A DNA stretch of 64,000 nt from Galerina marginata (GCA_023014335.1 JAECYW010000017.1:248001-312000); one strand, 5' to 3'; counted from the stretch's first letter, positions 45,322 to 57,613 are shown. Numbers and translations are program-made. The notes: generated by a model not told the origin, from the sequence alone.

Positions 45322-45890
45322 TCAGAGGTTGATGTTGATGGGAGTGCAACCAAGAGCGATGAGTCCGTTCTAATCAGAAATTGGGTGAGCATACGGGACA
45401 CTGCAAAAAATACTTCGAGTCGACTCACAAAGCTGTTGTCTGTGCAGCAAACGGGTTGAGCGGAGCTGTAAACTGTAAGTACTAACAAACTTAACATGAG
45501 GACTGTTCTTACCAAGAATTGCCTCCAACGCCAAGGACAGAAATCGGGCTGCAGGAAACTGCGAAGCGCAACTTCAGCGTGGTGCTCCATACTCGAGTAA
45601 AGTCACAGTAAAACTTACGGCCAATAAGACCCGCAATGTTAGGGAGGCTGATTCCAAGAAGGCTGCTCAATAGGCCCAAGCTGGTGATAGATGACTACGG
45701 CAAGAGTGTTAACCTGTGTCGGAGAGCGTCGAATGTCAATTTGTCTCACCTGTTGAGTCGAGTTGCAGCACTGAATATCACCAGTATTGCAGTTGCCATC
45801 ATTGCGGGCCTCAACTTCGAGGTTGGCGGCCGCAAGGAGAGGAAGGGTAAAGAGGATGAAGGTGATGAAAGAGAAGACTTTGGCGTACAT
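45322..45890 (-). CDS. Class I hydrophobin 3
   Basis: Five exons. The signal peptide (MYAKVFSFITFILFTLPLLA) differs from the MRAS type of the other minus-strand copies, and the mature start is NLEVEARNDGNC. The pattern is intact: C-x6-CC, GLSCSPISVLGVGGNSC, SAQPVCC and ALGCTPININL. Intron phases match the others. TATA (tttatacc) lies about 60 bp upstream. Divergence of the leader suggests an older split in the array. Confidence 0.95.
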
Positions 45891-47936
45891 GGTGAGTTAG
45901 TTGAAATGTATTCGACTGAGGAAAAAACTGAAAAAAAGACGGCTTAATTTATACCTTCTCCGATGATATCGACTCCGAATCTCTTTCGACGCTCAATGTT
46001 GCGAGCTACTACCCACTTTCAACACCGTGGCAAGTGGTTGGTTCAACTTGGTGTCTGATCAACCTTGCTGTGGATGGTGACTATACCGACTTTCTCACTC
46101 CACGCTAGTATACCTGGTTCCTGCTGTGGACATTGTTGATTTTCTTAACTAAAAATCCAGGACCCGAATATGCTGGGTTTGTATCTTCTAACCTCGGAAG
46201 TTCCGACCGGAATTTTATTTGCGGCAGGTTCCTTGCGTCGCACAGTCTGTGGATCCTTCAGTGTCTCGCTCGTCTTCTGTTCTCGTAAAATCAAACGATT
46301 TCATCTTAGGTGATATTTTTCTGTGTCGGATTGTCGAGTGTGCTTCTTTCTCATGTGATTATGGGCTCCGAAAGTTCTCTTGACAAAGACGTAGATTTTC
46401 GGGAGTCCGGACCAACTTAATGCTCTATCGACTCCAAGGTTCTTGTGTCTTGGCATCCAAAATTTGCCATCATTCGTATCTGGGAACGATGCTCTCTACA
46501 TACCCCGGCTGCCTCTAGGAATGACTCCTGTCTCATACATCCCACACTCTCGCTGTCATTTACTGAAATCATGGAACGTGAGGTCATGATAAACGCAAAT
46601 TTCCGAGCTGTCTTTCTGACAAACCCACCTCCTATACGTTACTGTGAAATTACATATTCATTCGATTGAATTTCATAATGCAAGGATGGAAAACAGTCGT
46701 ATGTCAGGCTATGTCAGATCCCTGATTCCTCGGATATCATGTCGCGGTCTGTCGGAACGCTTTTCATTTCACTCGGTCTTCAAGCTAAAAGTCCGATGTC
46801 ATAGATCCACCGCCGCCCGATCTCTATGTCATTGACCGAATTTGACAGTTGACATTTACTAGCCGATAGTAATACGCCGCGGCACGGCACAATAATGTGG
46901 GGTAGAGATGGGGTATCCTCGACTATCCCTAATATGTAAATTCCCTGGTATGTGTTGCTCCACACTCCACTTCAACATTTGCGGGGGTGGATTATACGAC
47001 TGTGGTCAAGCAAGGTTGATCTTCTACGGGCTCCTAATCTTGTACGCCTCCTTGTCCAGTGAATTGACACTGCTGGGAATGCTAACTCTTGGTCGCAATT
47101 TTCCGACCCACTCAAATCCCATTTCGTGCATGTGTGAGTTGTTCGTCACGTAAGGCCGTCCTTTGTCATTAAGTTTATGACGAATTGAAAGTCGGCTTCA
47201 GCGGTGTAGGCTTTTGTGTGGCGCATATTTGTATGTTCTACCATGTGGCCTTGTTTTCTGGAAGCAGTCACGGACTTTACACCGGATGTCACGACGAGAC
47301 AATCTTACGGGGCAAATCATGGGTTCGGCAGTATGGTAATGAATATTTCGAGTATGAGACAAGACACATTTATCGTCGGAAATTACTCAGTGTACTGCCT
47401 CGGCATATTTGTGGTCCCGCCTTCCGTTTTATTTAGCAGGTAAGTACCCACTGACGCGATGTGCTCACGTCAGGTCGTTGTTAGTAGAGAAATGGCTTCT
47501 TGGCTGCTCGGCTGCTCAGACTAAATAACATGGCAAGGTTCCTTAAAATCTCTATTTCTAGTGAGTGAGATACTGAGATTAAAGAATGAGCAGGAATGAA
47601 CTATGCTGGCATTATTAAACACTGAGGGACTCGCACAGCTTAGCACAGCGTCAAACGAACTGCATAGTAAGCGCCGTGAACTCTAAGCGTTCGACAAATC
47701 TAACAATAGATCTTCTGACAATATTTTCCTGCTGTTTTTTATTTATTTATGACAACCGCGTTCAACTAACCGCCGGAGAAATCAGAATTCAAAAGCCGCT
47801 TTCTGATTATACGATAAGTTTGACATATGTGCACTATCGACGAAGTAATATCCAGCACATTGTACGCTATCCGTTGACATTTGTTGAACATCCACCACAT
47901 CGAACTCTTCGGGCGGACTGGCTAGGGGAACTTGTT
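45891..47936. other. 2 kb between hydrophobins 3 and 4
   Basis: The largest gap in the array. The first 70 bp carry the hydrophobin 3 TATA box. I find no gene, relic or strong repeat in the rest, though the spacing suggests a lost or unrecognised element. Confidence 0.4.
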
Positions 47937-48467
47937 TTAAAGGTTGATGTTGATGGGAGTGCACCCAAGGGCGATAAGGCCGCTCTAAAAAGTGTTAGTG
48001 AGCGGCAGTATGTGGTGAATAGTTTGTGACTTACGAAGCTGTTGTTTGTACAGCACACGGGTTGAGCGGAGCTGGAATGAGGATGAGTTCGTTGGACTTT
48101 CTCCTGGTATGAACAATTTTACCATGAATTTCCTCCAATACCCAAGATGTTCAAGCCGCCGCAGTTCACTAGAGATTTACGTTAGAAAAAAGATTGCGGA
48201 GCAGAAAAGGATGTAATTACATCCAATAAGGCCACCGAGATCCGGGAGGACAAGGCCGAGGAGACCACTCAAGAGGCCCAAGCTCGTGGTGCTAGACTAT
48301 ATGCAATTGAAGTGTGAGCAGCTTCAGGAGCTGACGTCGGAGTACCTTACCTGCATGGTTGAGTTGCAGCACTGAATGTCGCCAGTGTTGCAATTGCCAT
48401 CGCGTGGGATGGCAGTGGCAGCAGCAAGGACTGGGAGAGCGAAAGCAAAGGCAGCAGAGGCACGCAT
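47937..48467 (-). CDS. Class I hydrophobin 4
   Basis: Five exons. ATG at 48467, leader MRASAAFAFALPVLAAATA, mature IPRDGNC. C-x6-CC follows. The conserved block reads GLNCGGLNILGIGGNSC, so the usual SP after cysteine four is GG here. SAQPVCC and ALGCTPININL finish it. Introns match in place and phase. The TATA box (ttatacc) lies about 70 bp upstream of the ATG. Confidence 0.95.
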
Positions 48468-49360
48468 CTTGATTGAGATGTGAGTAGTAGAACGTTAGCA
48501 AGTTCGACTGACGTCCTTTGCAGCTTTCCTAGCCTTCTTATACCTTCAAAGTTCAGGCCACCCACTTTCAACGCCTTTGTTCCTGCCCTACCACAACTCC
48601 GAGGTCCGAGAAGCGCTTTGAGTGCTCTTGACAGTTTGACCCTTGAGAGAGAAAATGTTGCCCATGCTCTTGTCTTACGTTGGTCTTTCTTGTCCCTGGT
48701 CTGACACAGTAGATGCATTGAAATCATGTTCCGAGGCCTGTGACTTGGCTATCCACTTGAAACTCGTTCCAATTCCCATGTCATACTCATAGCGCCTTTC
48801 AACTGGTACTTCTATCAGCCGTCTGTGGACGTAATCACTCAAATCCGCTTAACAGCCATTGATATTCGTAACAATTGGGCTTTATCATGCTTCATCCACG
48901 TTCCTTAATGAAAATGACATTTTTACACAGGCTGCGTGTGACTATACTACGAAGACTTGTATTTGAAATTCGGGTGAACGATGCGGAACCTCACCGGCGC
49001 CTATTGGCCCGACAGGCGCTAATAAATCGGGACGGTCATTCGCCGGCCGAAAGTCTCGCAGGTCACCTTCCTATGAGCTCATCCAACAACTTTACTTGCG
49101 CCAATTGATTGCTATCATATTCTAAACCCTCGATTCGGAACGCTCACCCTGAGAAAAGGACTTCAACTTCTTTTGGCTGCTAAATAAGGAACGATCAGCG
49201 TCTATTCACACATTCGCGGCTTCCACAGATGTCATCATCGTCATTATTTCCATTACAGGACGCATCAGGGCGGCATCGACTAAAACTATTCAAATGACGA
49301 CTAAATCGCTGTACTTTAATGGACCGGGCAGGTTTACAATTGTCCGACTCCTGACACTGC
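48468..49360. other. Between hydrophobins 4 and 5
   Basis: Promoter of hydrophobin 4 in the first 100 bp. No supported gene in the rest. Confidence 0.4.
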
Positions 49361-49916
49361 TCAAAGGTTGAGGTTGATGGGGCTGCAGCCAAGAGCGATG
49401 AGGCCGCTCTGAAGGTTTTTGGTCAGTGACGTGTACATAACAGAATATGGTCAAAAAAAAACTCACGAAGCTATTGTTGGTGCAGCAGACAGGCTGAGCA
49501 GAGCTTTTAGAAATCCATGATTAATTTCCTATCGCACAATACTAGCACGATCTCGTAAATCTTACCAAGAGTTGCCGCCAATACCAAGGACGGAGATTGG
49601 GCTGCAGGACACTGTAAAATCCAGTTACTACACGGCTCACAACCATGGCGGCCGTATATGTACTCACATCCGACTAGACCAGTGATCGAACCGAGGTCGA
49701 TGCCGAGCAGGCCGGCCAACTGGGCGATGCCAGTAGAGGTCGACTGTCATCATGAACACCGTCAGAACTATTTATTGTTCGATAGGTGGAACGCCTTACA
49801 CTCTGGACTTGGTTGCAGCAATTAATGGTACCGGTGTTGCAGCTTCCATCACGGGGGATCGCCGTGGCAGCAGCAAGGATGGGGAGAGCAAAGGCAAAGG
49901 CAGCGGAGGCACGCAT
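49361..49916 (-). CDS. Class I hydrophobin 5
   Basis: Five exons. ATG at 49916, leader MRASAAFAFALPILAAATA, then IPRDGSC. Cysteines: C-x6-CC, LSCSPISVLGIGGNSC, SAQPVCC and ALGCSPINLNL. The linker between CC and the fourth cysteine (STSTGIAQLAGLLGIDLGS) is nearly that of hydrophobin 6, a likely recent pair. TATA about 70 bp upstream. Same four intron positions. Confidence 0.95.
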
Positions 49917-50938
49917 GATAATGAATGAGATGTTAGTAGAACTTGTCGCTTGTTCAACTGGTGTTCTACCTCAAACCTCCGGGCTTTTATACCTTTTGCG
50001 CTCCCCAATTATTTGATACAACCCTCTTCAATTCCGAGAAAAACCACACGCTTTGCTGAAGCTGACAGTTGACCCCTTTCGTACGGAACATATTTTCCTC
50101 TTGTTTCTTTCAAAGTGAGAACTCACCTGGGTTACTCTGCTCGCATCCACCACTTTCTTGACATGCAGGTACGTTTTGCTCGTGCCTATTCACGAAGTGA
50201 AATAATGGGAGAATTTGCATCCACTATTCGCTTTAGAAGACATTTCAATCCCATGTCACAATCGCGCTGACTGTAATGTTTGGATAATAACCAGCGCTCA
50301 AGCGCCACATGTCGATTTATAATCCCGATGCTTTCATAGTTGCATATTGAACTGCGAGATGCCGTGTTATAATTCACCAGACTTGAGTCAGGTGTCGATA
50401 TTAGGCAGCTGCCCTTCCATATGGCCCTCCTGCCAAGGGGGAGTTCGTAGGATATTGGATGAATTGATAAGATTGTACAATCTTCTACTCCAGGGAAAAT
50501 GGGGCACAAAAACAAGTAAATGACCGTTTCCTCTGTGAAGCCGCCATCAAAGCGATTTTTCAATTAAACGATCCTTTTGTACAATCAAACCCAAAATTTT
50601 TGGTTGGCAATCGTTAAAAATTTGAGAAAAGCACTGCGTTAGTCATATATCCGTTTCTCAAGTTCTCGCTCGAAGTACCAGCCACTGGATCCCATTTTTC
50701 TTTCACGGAAAAGGAATAATAGCTTGCATTTCGCCTTCGAGTTATGGTGGCATGCACGTCCTTCCGTTGGTTAAATAGCTCCTTCTTATTATTGATTGTT
50801 TAAGGAAAGCAATGTTTTGTCGCCATTTTACTACGATCAGGATACATTGGGTCTGTGTCTACCGAACTATTCAAACGACACGCTTTCCAGATGCCCAATA
50901 ACTGACTGAGAAAAACAGTCTTTCGCTGAGGACATTTT
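49917..50938. other. Between hydrophobins 5 and 6
   Basis: Promoter of hydrophobin 5 (ttttatacc near 49,985). The remainder shows nothing I can support. Confidence 0.4.
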
Positions 50939-51489
50939 TTAGAGGTTGAGGTTAATAGGGTTGCAACCAAGGGCGAGGAGACCACCCTGTAAAACTGATT
51001 AGTATTCAAGCAACAAAGCTTCAATAGGATCGGGTACATACAAAGGTGTTGCCAGTGCAGCAGACGGGTTGCTGAGAGCTTTGCAAATATTTCCGTTAGC
51101 TTATTTCATTGTGCTGCTAAATTAAATATGCCTTACCAGGAGTTACCGCCAACGCCAAGGACGGAGATGGGGCTGCAGGACACTGGATAGTGTTAATTAG
51201 GGAAGACAGCACCGGCACTTTGTTGGAGTCCTACTCACAGCCGACGAGGGCTCCAAGACTTCCGAGATCAATTCCAAGCAAACCCGCCAATTGAGCGACG
51301 GTCTGAGAGGTCGACTACAGAGGATATCGTTAGAAGGTAAGATCGGAGGGCATTGAAGTTAGCGCCTCTTACAGATTGGACTTGGTTGCAGCACTGGATG
51401 GAGCCAGTGTTGCAGTCGCCATCACGAGGAATGGCGGTGGCGGCAGCAAGGACTGGGAGAGCGAGAGCAAATACAGCAGAGGCACGCAT
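50939..51489 (-). CDS. Class I hydrophobin 6
   Basis: Five exons. ATG at 51489, leader MRASAVFALALPVLAAATA, then IPRDGDC. The pattern is intact: C-x6-CC, LSCSPISVLGVGGNSC, SQQPVCC (Gln in place of Ala) and ALGCNPINLNL. Intron four starts GTATGT. The last exon (GGLLALGCNP) matches hydrophobin 1 and the middle exon matches hydrophobin 5, an exon-level mosaic. TATA about 60 bp upstream. Confidence 0.95.
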
Positions 51490-52555
51490 GTTGAATATGT
51501 AGAACGGTGGTTTGTTCGACTGAAGTTTGTCCTTCTGTCGCCGTTGCCTTTATACCCGTTCGGGTTCGCTGATCTTTTTTTTTGGCTTTTTTTTCAGGTT
51601 GATCTGTGCTCTCCCTTACCCACTCGCGGCCCCGAGATCGAGACGTCGCTAGATCAAGTAACTGGCAAATCATAAGAGGTTCTGTCTAAACATGCCAGTG
51701 CCAAACTGGCATCTCCGAAAGTTAAAGACACTTATCGGGCCGTAAGGATACTACAATCCCGCGCTGTCTCGCTGAATCCCAGTGTCGGACTGTGAGAAAT
51801 GGAAAATCGGTGAATTCCTGAAGCCTCGGTGACCAAATGTGTTAAGGACAAAAAATCTCGACGAGTCTTGACACCGCCTCGGTAATCATCATCCGGGGAT
51901 ACATCCATTGTCGGGATGTCCATGTGCCGCAGGGAAGCCGAGGAATTCAGGGAAATGATGTTCCCCTGTCATAAATATTAAGTTCTTGTCTCAAGAAAAT
52001 AAAGTTCAGGCAGAGTCATTCCACACTTATGTCCGAGTATAGCCTTCGAACGAAAGCATTCGAAGAAACTACCGCGCGTATGTCAAATAATTCAATTGAA
52101 CTCAGTACTGACCCACTTGCAAATTACCGACACGGACTTTTTGCGGATGGCACATGGCAGTGAGAAAAGCGACGCGGTTGGCGTATTTGTGAAATTGACA
52201 AGGAGGACCATTATGCAAGAAAGTTCAGAGGGGCAGGCCGAAGTGTCATCTGTGTCCTAGGCACTATCAGCAAACTTCACTATGTGGATAGCTGCCGTGA
52301 GACCAAGCCAATTCATTTTCCCAATGAGTTTTGCTTGACAATGTGGCGTTCGCGATTCAGAGGACGTGTTTAAGGCTCACCTGAACAAAGATGTCGGACT
52401 TCACCCAAGCTGAAGCGGAGGTATTGAGGCTCCTCGAAATTTCTACAGGATGAAAGCGAAAATTATGGAAGCTGAAGAAACATAAATAGAGGATGAACTG
52501 AACTTATGTTCCCAACTTCACAAAGAATCCCTCTTTCAAAGTCACCTTACCCAAC
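51490..52555. promoter_or_regulatory. Divergent promoter region between hydrophobins 6 and 7
   Basis: The two genes point away from each other. TATA elements are at 51,550 (minus direction) and about 52,483 (aacataaatagagg, plus direction). No gene lies between. Candidate shared control region. Confidence 0.45.
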
Positions 52556-53125
52556 ATGTTCTCTCGCGTTGCTGCTTTCTTCGTTCTGGCTTTGCCTATC
52601 CTTGCGACCGCCAGTGAGCTCGAGGCCCGGGATACCTGCAGCACGGGTCCAGTCCAGTGCTGCACCACTTTGGCAGACGTGGGTGCTAGTCTATACTACT
52701 AATAAAAATAATGAATCTAAAAACTATACTTCAGTCTTCCAGCACTAACCTGGGTGAAGCGCTGGGCGGCGGTCTGCTCGGCATTAACATCGCCGCTATC
52801 ATTGGTAGCGTCACCGGGCTGGTCGGAGGTAGGGGTTACGCTCTAATTCTGTCTAAAATGCTGAGTCAATAAAAAACTATAGTGGGCTGCCTCCCATTGT
52901 CCGTCATTGGCCTTAGTGGAAACTCTTGGTGAGTCTACTATATATTCACACTTTTTTCGAAGCTCATCTGATTGCCAAAATAAAATGAAGCTCCCAACAG
53001 CCGGTTTGCTGCACCAACAACTATGGCGTATGTCATCCCCATTTCCTCAATGTTGATTCGTGCTAAATTCTACTTAGTTCGGAGCCATCCAGTTTGGCTG
53101 CACCCCAGTTAATGTCAATCTCTAA
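52556..53125 (+). CDS. Class I hydrophobin 7 (divergent copy)
   Basis: The only plus-strand member. ATG at 52556, leader MFSRVAAFFVLALPILATA, then SELEARDTC. Eight cysteines are kept: C-x6-CC, a longer loop of about 38 residues (LGEALGGGLLGINIAAIIGS is part), then GCLPLSVIGLSGNSC, SQQPVCC and FGCTPVNVNL. Four introns fall at the same positions and phases as in the six minus-strand genes, so it is homologous despite sequence drift. It is the most diverged of the set, and may have a different surface role. Confidence 0.93.
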
Positions 53126-53718
53126 GCTGATCACGAAAAGAGTTCAAAAGACTGGGGATGTTAACATATAGTGCTGCTATAAATTCAATTCAGTTGATTT
53201 TCCAGTCATCGATGAGCACAGAATAGGTTTTTAGAGCGATATCGTGAGATATTTCCAGATCATCACGGCCAAACGTTGGATCTACAGGTATAAATATGAC
53301 CAAACACTAAGGTTCGCTGAGAACGAAAGCCTGAAGGATTAGGAGCATACCACGGTAGCAAGATTGCTCACTCGTATATGATCGAGAGTGGGTGTAATTG
53401 GGCCAGTTACAAGTCCATGATATGAATTAAAACACGAATGCCCTACGAGGTCGAGAGTTGGACGAGAACCAAGTTCACAGGGGTGTTTGCCTGAGTACTC
53501 ACTGTCGGTGGGCATGAACTGGTGTTGAATTAGATCCCTGCCTTACCGATGTCTGTCGGATTGCGGTTTCCACACCTCGGACCTACCCTACCTTATTCAG
53601 TAGTTACTCACCGCCACGTTTTCTTTTCCAACCCATCATCTTCATCCGCCGAGTGTCGTCTCCGCATTCCCGTCAACATGCCAAGAAATTCATTCCTTTG
53701 TCCCGCCAACTTCTAGTG
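53126..53718. other. Intergenic, no supported gene
   Basis: Downstream of hydrophobin 7. Nothing coherent is seen on either strand. Confidence 0.4.
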
Positions 53719-53979
53719 ATGCAAATTCACGAGCTCGCAGTTGCAAATTCCTTCACGGAAATACCTGGGACTTTAGATTCGTCAAGTGATGTCTCAGACT
53801 CTATTTTCAATTCCTACGGAACAAGCCCAAGTGACGAGGACATTTACACACCTTCACGTTGGATCTTGCGTTGGTTTGGTTTTGAGGTGCGAGTTTTCCA
53901 GAGACTGAGTAATGATGAATTGTTGCTTAGCATGCTGCATGTGGACACTGGAGGCATGGTTGTGTCGAATGTGTGTTAA
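53719..53979 (+). CDS. Small hypothetical protein
   Basis: An 86-codon open frame with ATG at 53719: an acidic Ser-rich middle (DSSSDVSDSIFNSYGTSPSDED) and a hydrophobic aromatic segment (RWILRWFGFEVRVFQRL). No known domain or signal peptide. It is short but has compositional character, so it is kept with low confidence. Confidence 0.32.
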   Translation: MQIHELAVANSFTEIPGTLDSSSDVSDSIFNSYGTSPSDEDIYTPSRWILRWFGFEVRVFQRLSNDELLLSMLHVDTGGMVVSNVC

Positions 53980-54265
53980 GGTCCTAAAAGGAAGTTATTT
54001 CCCAGCAGTGTCAGCTTTAACACGCTCTTGAGTTTTGAATCTTTGGGTCGGTGAAAAATGACGATACTCAGTAGGCTTATAAGCAATTGTAAGGTTAAAG
54101 CTCAAAGCCTTAAAGGTACTTGAGGGAAATGTCTTTGAAGTGTTTGGTCTAGTTGATGTCACGCGAAATTTCACGTGCAATCTTTCCATGGTCCGGGCTC
54201 CGGGAGCACACCGGGACTGTTCTCGGTTTGACTTGATCCTTTTGCCTTCATCCCAATTCTCTGCA

Positions 54266-55651
54266 ATGTCTGTTGCTCACGGAATTCGCACTCTCGGTGT
54301 TCTCGGTGCAGGGCAAATGGGAACAGGCATCGCATTGGTCTCTGCTCTTCGCGCGAAAGTTCCGGTGCTCTTGCACGACCGATCAGCTGAACAGGTGACG
54401 AAAGGGCTTTCCTTGATGGACAAGCTATTAGCGAAGGACGTTGCAAAAGGACGCCTGACGAACGAACAAGCCAAGGAGGCGAGGGATAGAGTCACTGTTG
54501 TTGGATCCGAAGCAGGGATTAAAGGTCTGAGAGACGTTGACATGGTCGTTGAGGTAGCCAGGTATTTAGTTTTTCAGTTCCAGAAACAGTTCTAAGGCGC
54601 CATCCGATTTTGTTTAGGCTGTTTCGGAATCTCTACCTTTAAAACAATCCATCTTCGCATCCTTCGCGGCGGAGCTAAGACCGGAAGCGATTCTTGCTAC
54701 GAATACGAGCTCAATCAGCATCACCAAAATAGCGGCATCTGCAATCCCAAGTGGCCTCAACGCTACAAGTGAAGAAGGGAAAAAGAGTGCATCCCGTGTC
54801 GTCGGTATGCCGTGATCCAGTCACCTATCTTTCTCGTTTCATGACCAAGACAGGACTCCACTTCTTTAACCCCGTTCCCGTAATGGTGCGTCTTCATCGA
54901 TTTGGCAATTGAAACAACAGTTTATTTTTGAGCAGAAATTGGTCGAGCTGATCTCCGCACTGCAAACCTCCGAGGAAATTCTCGAACGCGCTCGTGCTTT
55001 CGCTATCGCCTGTGGAAAAGGTCGGTTATATTTCGCTCGGTGAACCACAACAGTTATCAGCTTACTTGACCTCCATGTCTCAGAGGTCACTGCATCGAAG
55101 GATGTCCCAGGTTTTGTTTCCAACGCCCTCCTGATGCCGTTTATCAACGAGGTACTGATCCAATGTTGCTGGTGTTTTCACTTTGCCTAACCGACTTCTC
55201 TTCTGCCTGCAACTTTCTAGGCTATCATGTGTCTCGAAAAGGTTCGAATCTTGAGTCACGACCTGTGTTCTGCCCAAAAATTCGCTTTTTAGGGAACAGC
55301 AACACGCGATGATATTGATACTACCCTCAAGCTGGGAATGAATCATCCTATGGGTCCCCTACAGCTCGGTACGTGTCCGTCTCTGAGTTTTCTACTGGCC
55401 AGTCACTTACTCTATATCTCTAAACAGCTGATTTGTGCGCTGCAACTCTCTACGATTTATACTAATCATTTTCTGACATCCTCTTTCTTTCCAGCATCGG
55501 CCTCGATACCTGCCTTGCTATCCAACAAACCCTATACGAAGGCACTCGTGACTCGAAGTACCGACCGAGTATTCTTCTAGAACGAATGGTCGATGCTCAG
55601 TGGTATGGGAGGAAGAATGGGAAAGGATTTTATGAATACAAAGATTTGTAG
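54266..55651 (+). CDS. 3-hydroxyacyl-CoA dehydrogenase (3-hydroxybutyryl-CoA dehydrogenase type)
   Basis: ATG at 54266, [21 protein letters not shown] with the GxGxxG NAD-binding motif. Then [26 protein letters not shown], and the conserved [10 protein letters not shown] with the catalytic-region His. Then [16 protein letters not shown] and [19 protein letters not shown]. The C-terminus is [14 protein letters not shown], stop at 55649. The junction of LQL to ADF to IGLD uses a 7-nt microexon (55428-55434) between introns of 58 and 60 nt. About 320 residues, as in the family. It oxidises 3-hydroxyacyl-CoA in fatty-acid or butyrate metabolism. No peroxisomal SKL tail is seen, so mitochondria are more likely. 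About eight short introns. Confidence 0.93.
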
Positions 55652-56434
55652 ATCTACACTGTGAGTCAATGCACTTTCTGAAAGCTTTCAGCTCTTGCCT
55701 TTGATGGCAACTAATATATTTTTGCTCTTTTTTCACCTCATTCAAAGGTCTTGGCGATTTAACCGTCATCCCTTAATAAGAATAGTATAGATATTTCAAA
55801 CTTGCCACCCAATACAACGTGGCCTGCTTGACTCCTTGTCACGGCTCCTTGCATTTATATCTTGGACGTGAGTTTCAGTATCTAAAAGTGGGGCCTATCT
55901 CAACACTCCACCCTAGTGCGTTAAATTGAGTATCCCACCTGATCCAAACTCACGCAAAATTTCTTAGAAAGATTGAAGCTCTCGCCGCGCCTCAGGAGCT
56001 AACCCCTACCAATATTTTACTCCCCAGTGTGAGAGATAGATCCGTCCATGACCATGCACGACTAGGGTACATTGGGCTCGGAAATACACCCTCCAGGGTA
56101 CGTTACGTGGTTCTCAATAATGTCCTGGGCTTTCCAATCCGATCTAACATTTACGCTAAGAGGACCTTTGCAGATGAAAATAGCGACATCGATGTAAGCC
56201 TTTTCCTACCGCCGTCAACATTGGAAGTGCCGACCTACTCCAACAACCTCGCGTGCCTATATACGGTACTACACGGCAAATGGCTTGAGCATTTATGATT
56301 GTTTTTTAGAAGCACTCGATGATCCCAGACTTCTTCACCAGTTTAAAACCATTTCCCCCATTCTAACGCCAGGACCGACTTTGCTTACACCCATCCAGAA
56401 TTTTTCATCCTAGTTCCTATTGAACTCATTCACA
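55652..56434. other. Intergenic, no supported gene
   Basis: Short frames only. Nothing else supportable. Confidence 0.4.
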
Positions 56435-56806
56435 ATGGGAGATTCCGGTCTCGTAGGCTTTAGTGTTGGCAGCGTGTGCCAAGGTGCTTATAACCAATGG
56501 ATTCTCATCCTTGCCTTTGAGCCAACTGACTGTCGAATTTATTCTTCTCCGTGCCCTGAACTGCAGGAGCGCTACGAGTACCAACAATTGGGCTTCTCTG
56601 ATCTTCGAGTCAGCCGACAGACTCCGGAGGATTGTTACTATCTCTTGCGTCAGGTCGAAGGCGCCTCTGTGCTCCCTGCTATCCAGACTGGGCGGCTGAA
56701 GTATGTCGTTGAGTCGGTTGACCTTTTTAACGAAAGGGAGTGCGAATGGGCAGATTTTATCGATCCTGAGAGCGAGAAGTTGGAGATCTCACCGGAGCGA
56801 AGATGA
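56435..56806 (+). CDS. Hypothetical protein, possibly frameshifted at its acidic tail
   Basis: Single exon of 123 codons with ATG at 56435. It opens MGDSGLVGFSVGSVCQGAYN, then a mixed soluble body (QWILILAFEPTDCRIYS, ESVDLFNERECEWADFIDP). The frame stops at 56804. In a neighbouring frame a clean acidic run (SEDEEGDGEDEE...EEAEE) follows at once and ends at a TAA near 56,873, as if one base change cut off an acidic tail. No domain recognised. Confidence 0.42.
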   Translation: MGDSGLVGFSVGSVCQGAYNQWILILAFEPTDCRIYSSPCPELQERYEYQQLGFSDLRVSRQTPEDCYYLLRQVEGASVLPAIQTGRLKYVVESVDLFNERECEWADFIDPESEKLEISPERR

Positions 56807-57613
56807 AGAGGGCGATGGAGAGGATGAGGAGCAGGCGGAGTGGGAAGAAGACGGAGAGGAAGCAGAAGAATAAATCGCTGAAAAGTTCAGTGTGAGCAGG
56901 TCAGTGTGACAGTGTCGCAACTCGTGAATCCTCGATCAGTACCTGCGCGAGCCTTGACGAGCTTGGAAATCGTCAGACATTTCCAAGCCGGTGGTCTTGA
57001 CCAGGTCTTTCAGTGTCGCCTCCCCGTGGACACTGGGCATAAGTGATGGGAGTCTAGGTAATTAAACTCTGGCTAGTGTAAAACGACGAGTAAGTGCGCT
57101 TTGGAGAAGGTCATGCAGACCCACCTTTCTTCTTTGCATCTTGGACGAGCGCTCAAGTACCCCAATTCGAGGTCGATCTCTCGTTTCGTCAATCTGGCAG
57201 ATCCAACTCTACCAGCTGTGAAAGGACTAATTTCGTCATCCTGGTTTGCTAGTTATACATGTAATACTACATATTGATGGTATAATTTAAATAAAAGAAC
57301 AATACATTGAGGGCCAAACCTCAGAATTCCCCAATAGTAAAGTGAAGGAGTATCCAGAAACCGGGTAAATATCGAATCTTCCATCCCCAAAGACAGGGAG
57401 AAATAAGGGACAGGACATTTCGTGCCAACATTTGGTCCGACACGATGAATATGGGTTTCGAAGTGCCAGACCAACCTTCCTTGTAGGATTGATTGTACTC
57501 GAGTATGATTTGACGGGGTTGAAACTGCAAGCATAAGTATTTAAATTGGATCCCAAATCGTTTTTAAGGGCCAATGAACGTACATGGTTTCCAGCCATAT
57601 GTAAGGTCAACGT
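56807..57613. other. Intergenic, no supported gene
   Basis: After the acidic remnant near 56,870 there is nothing I can support. Confidence 0.4.
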
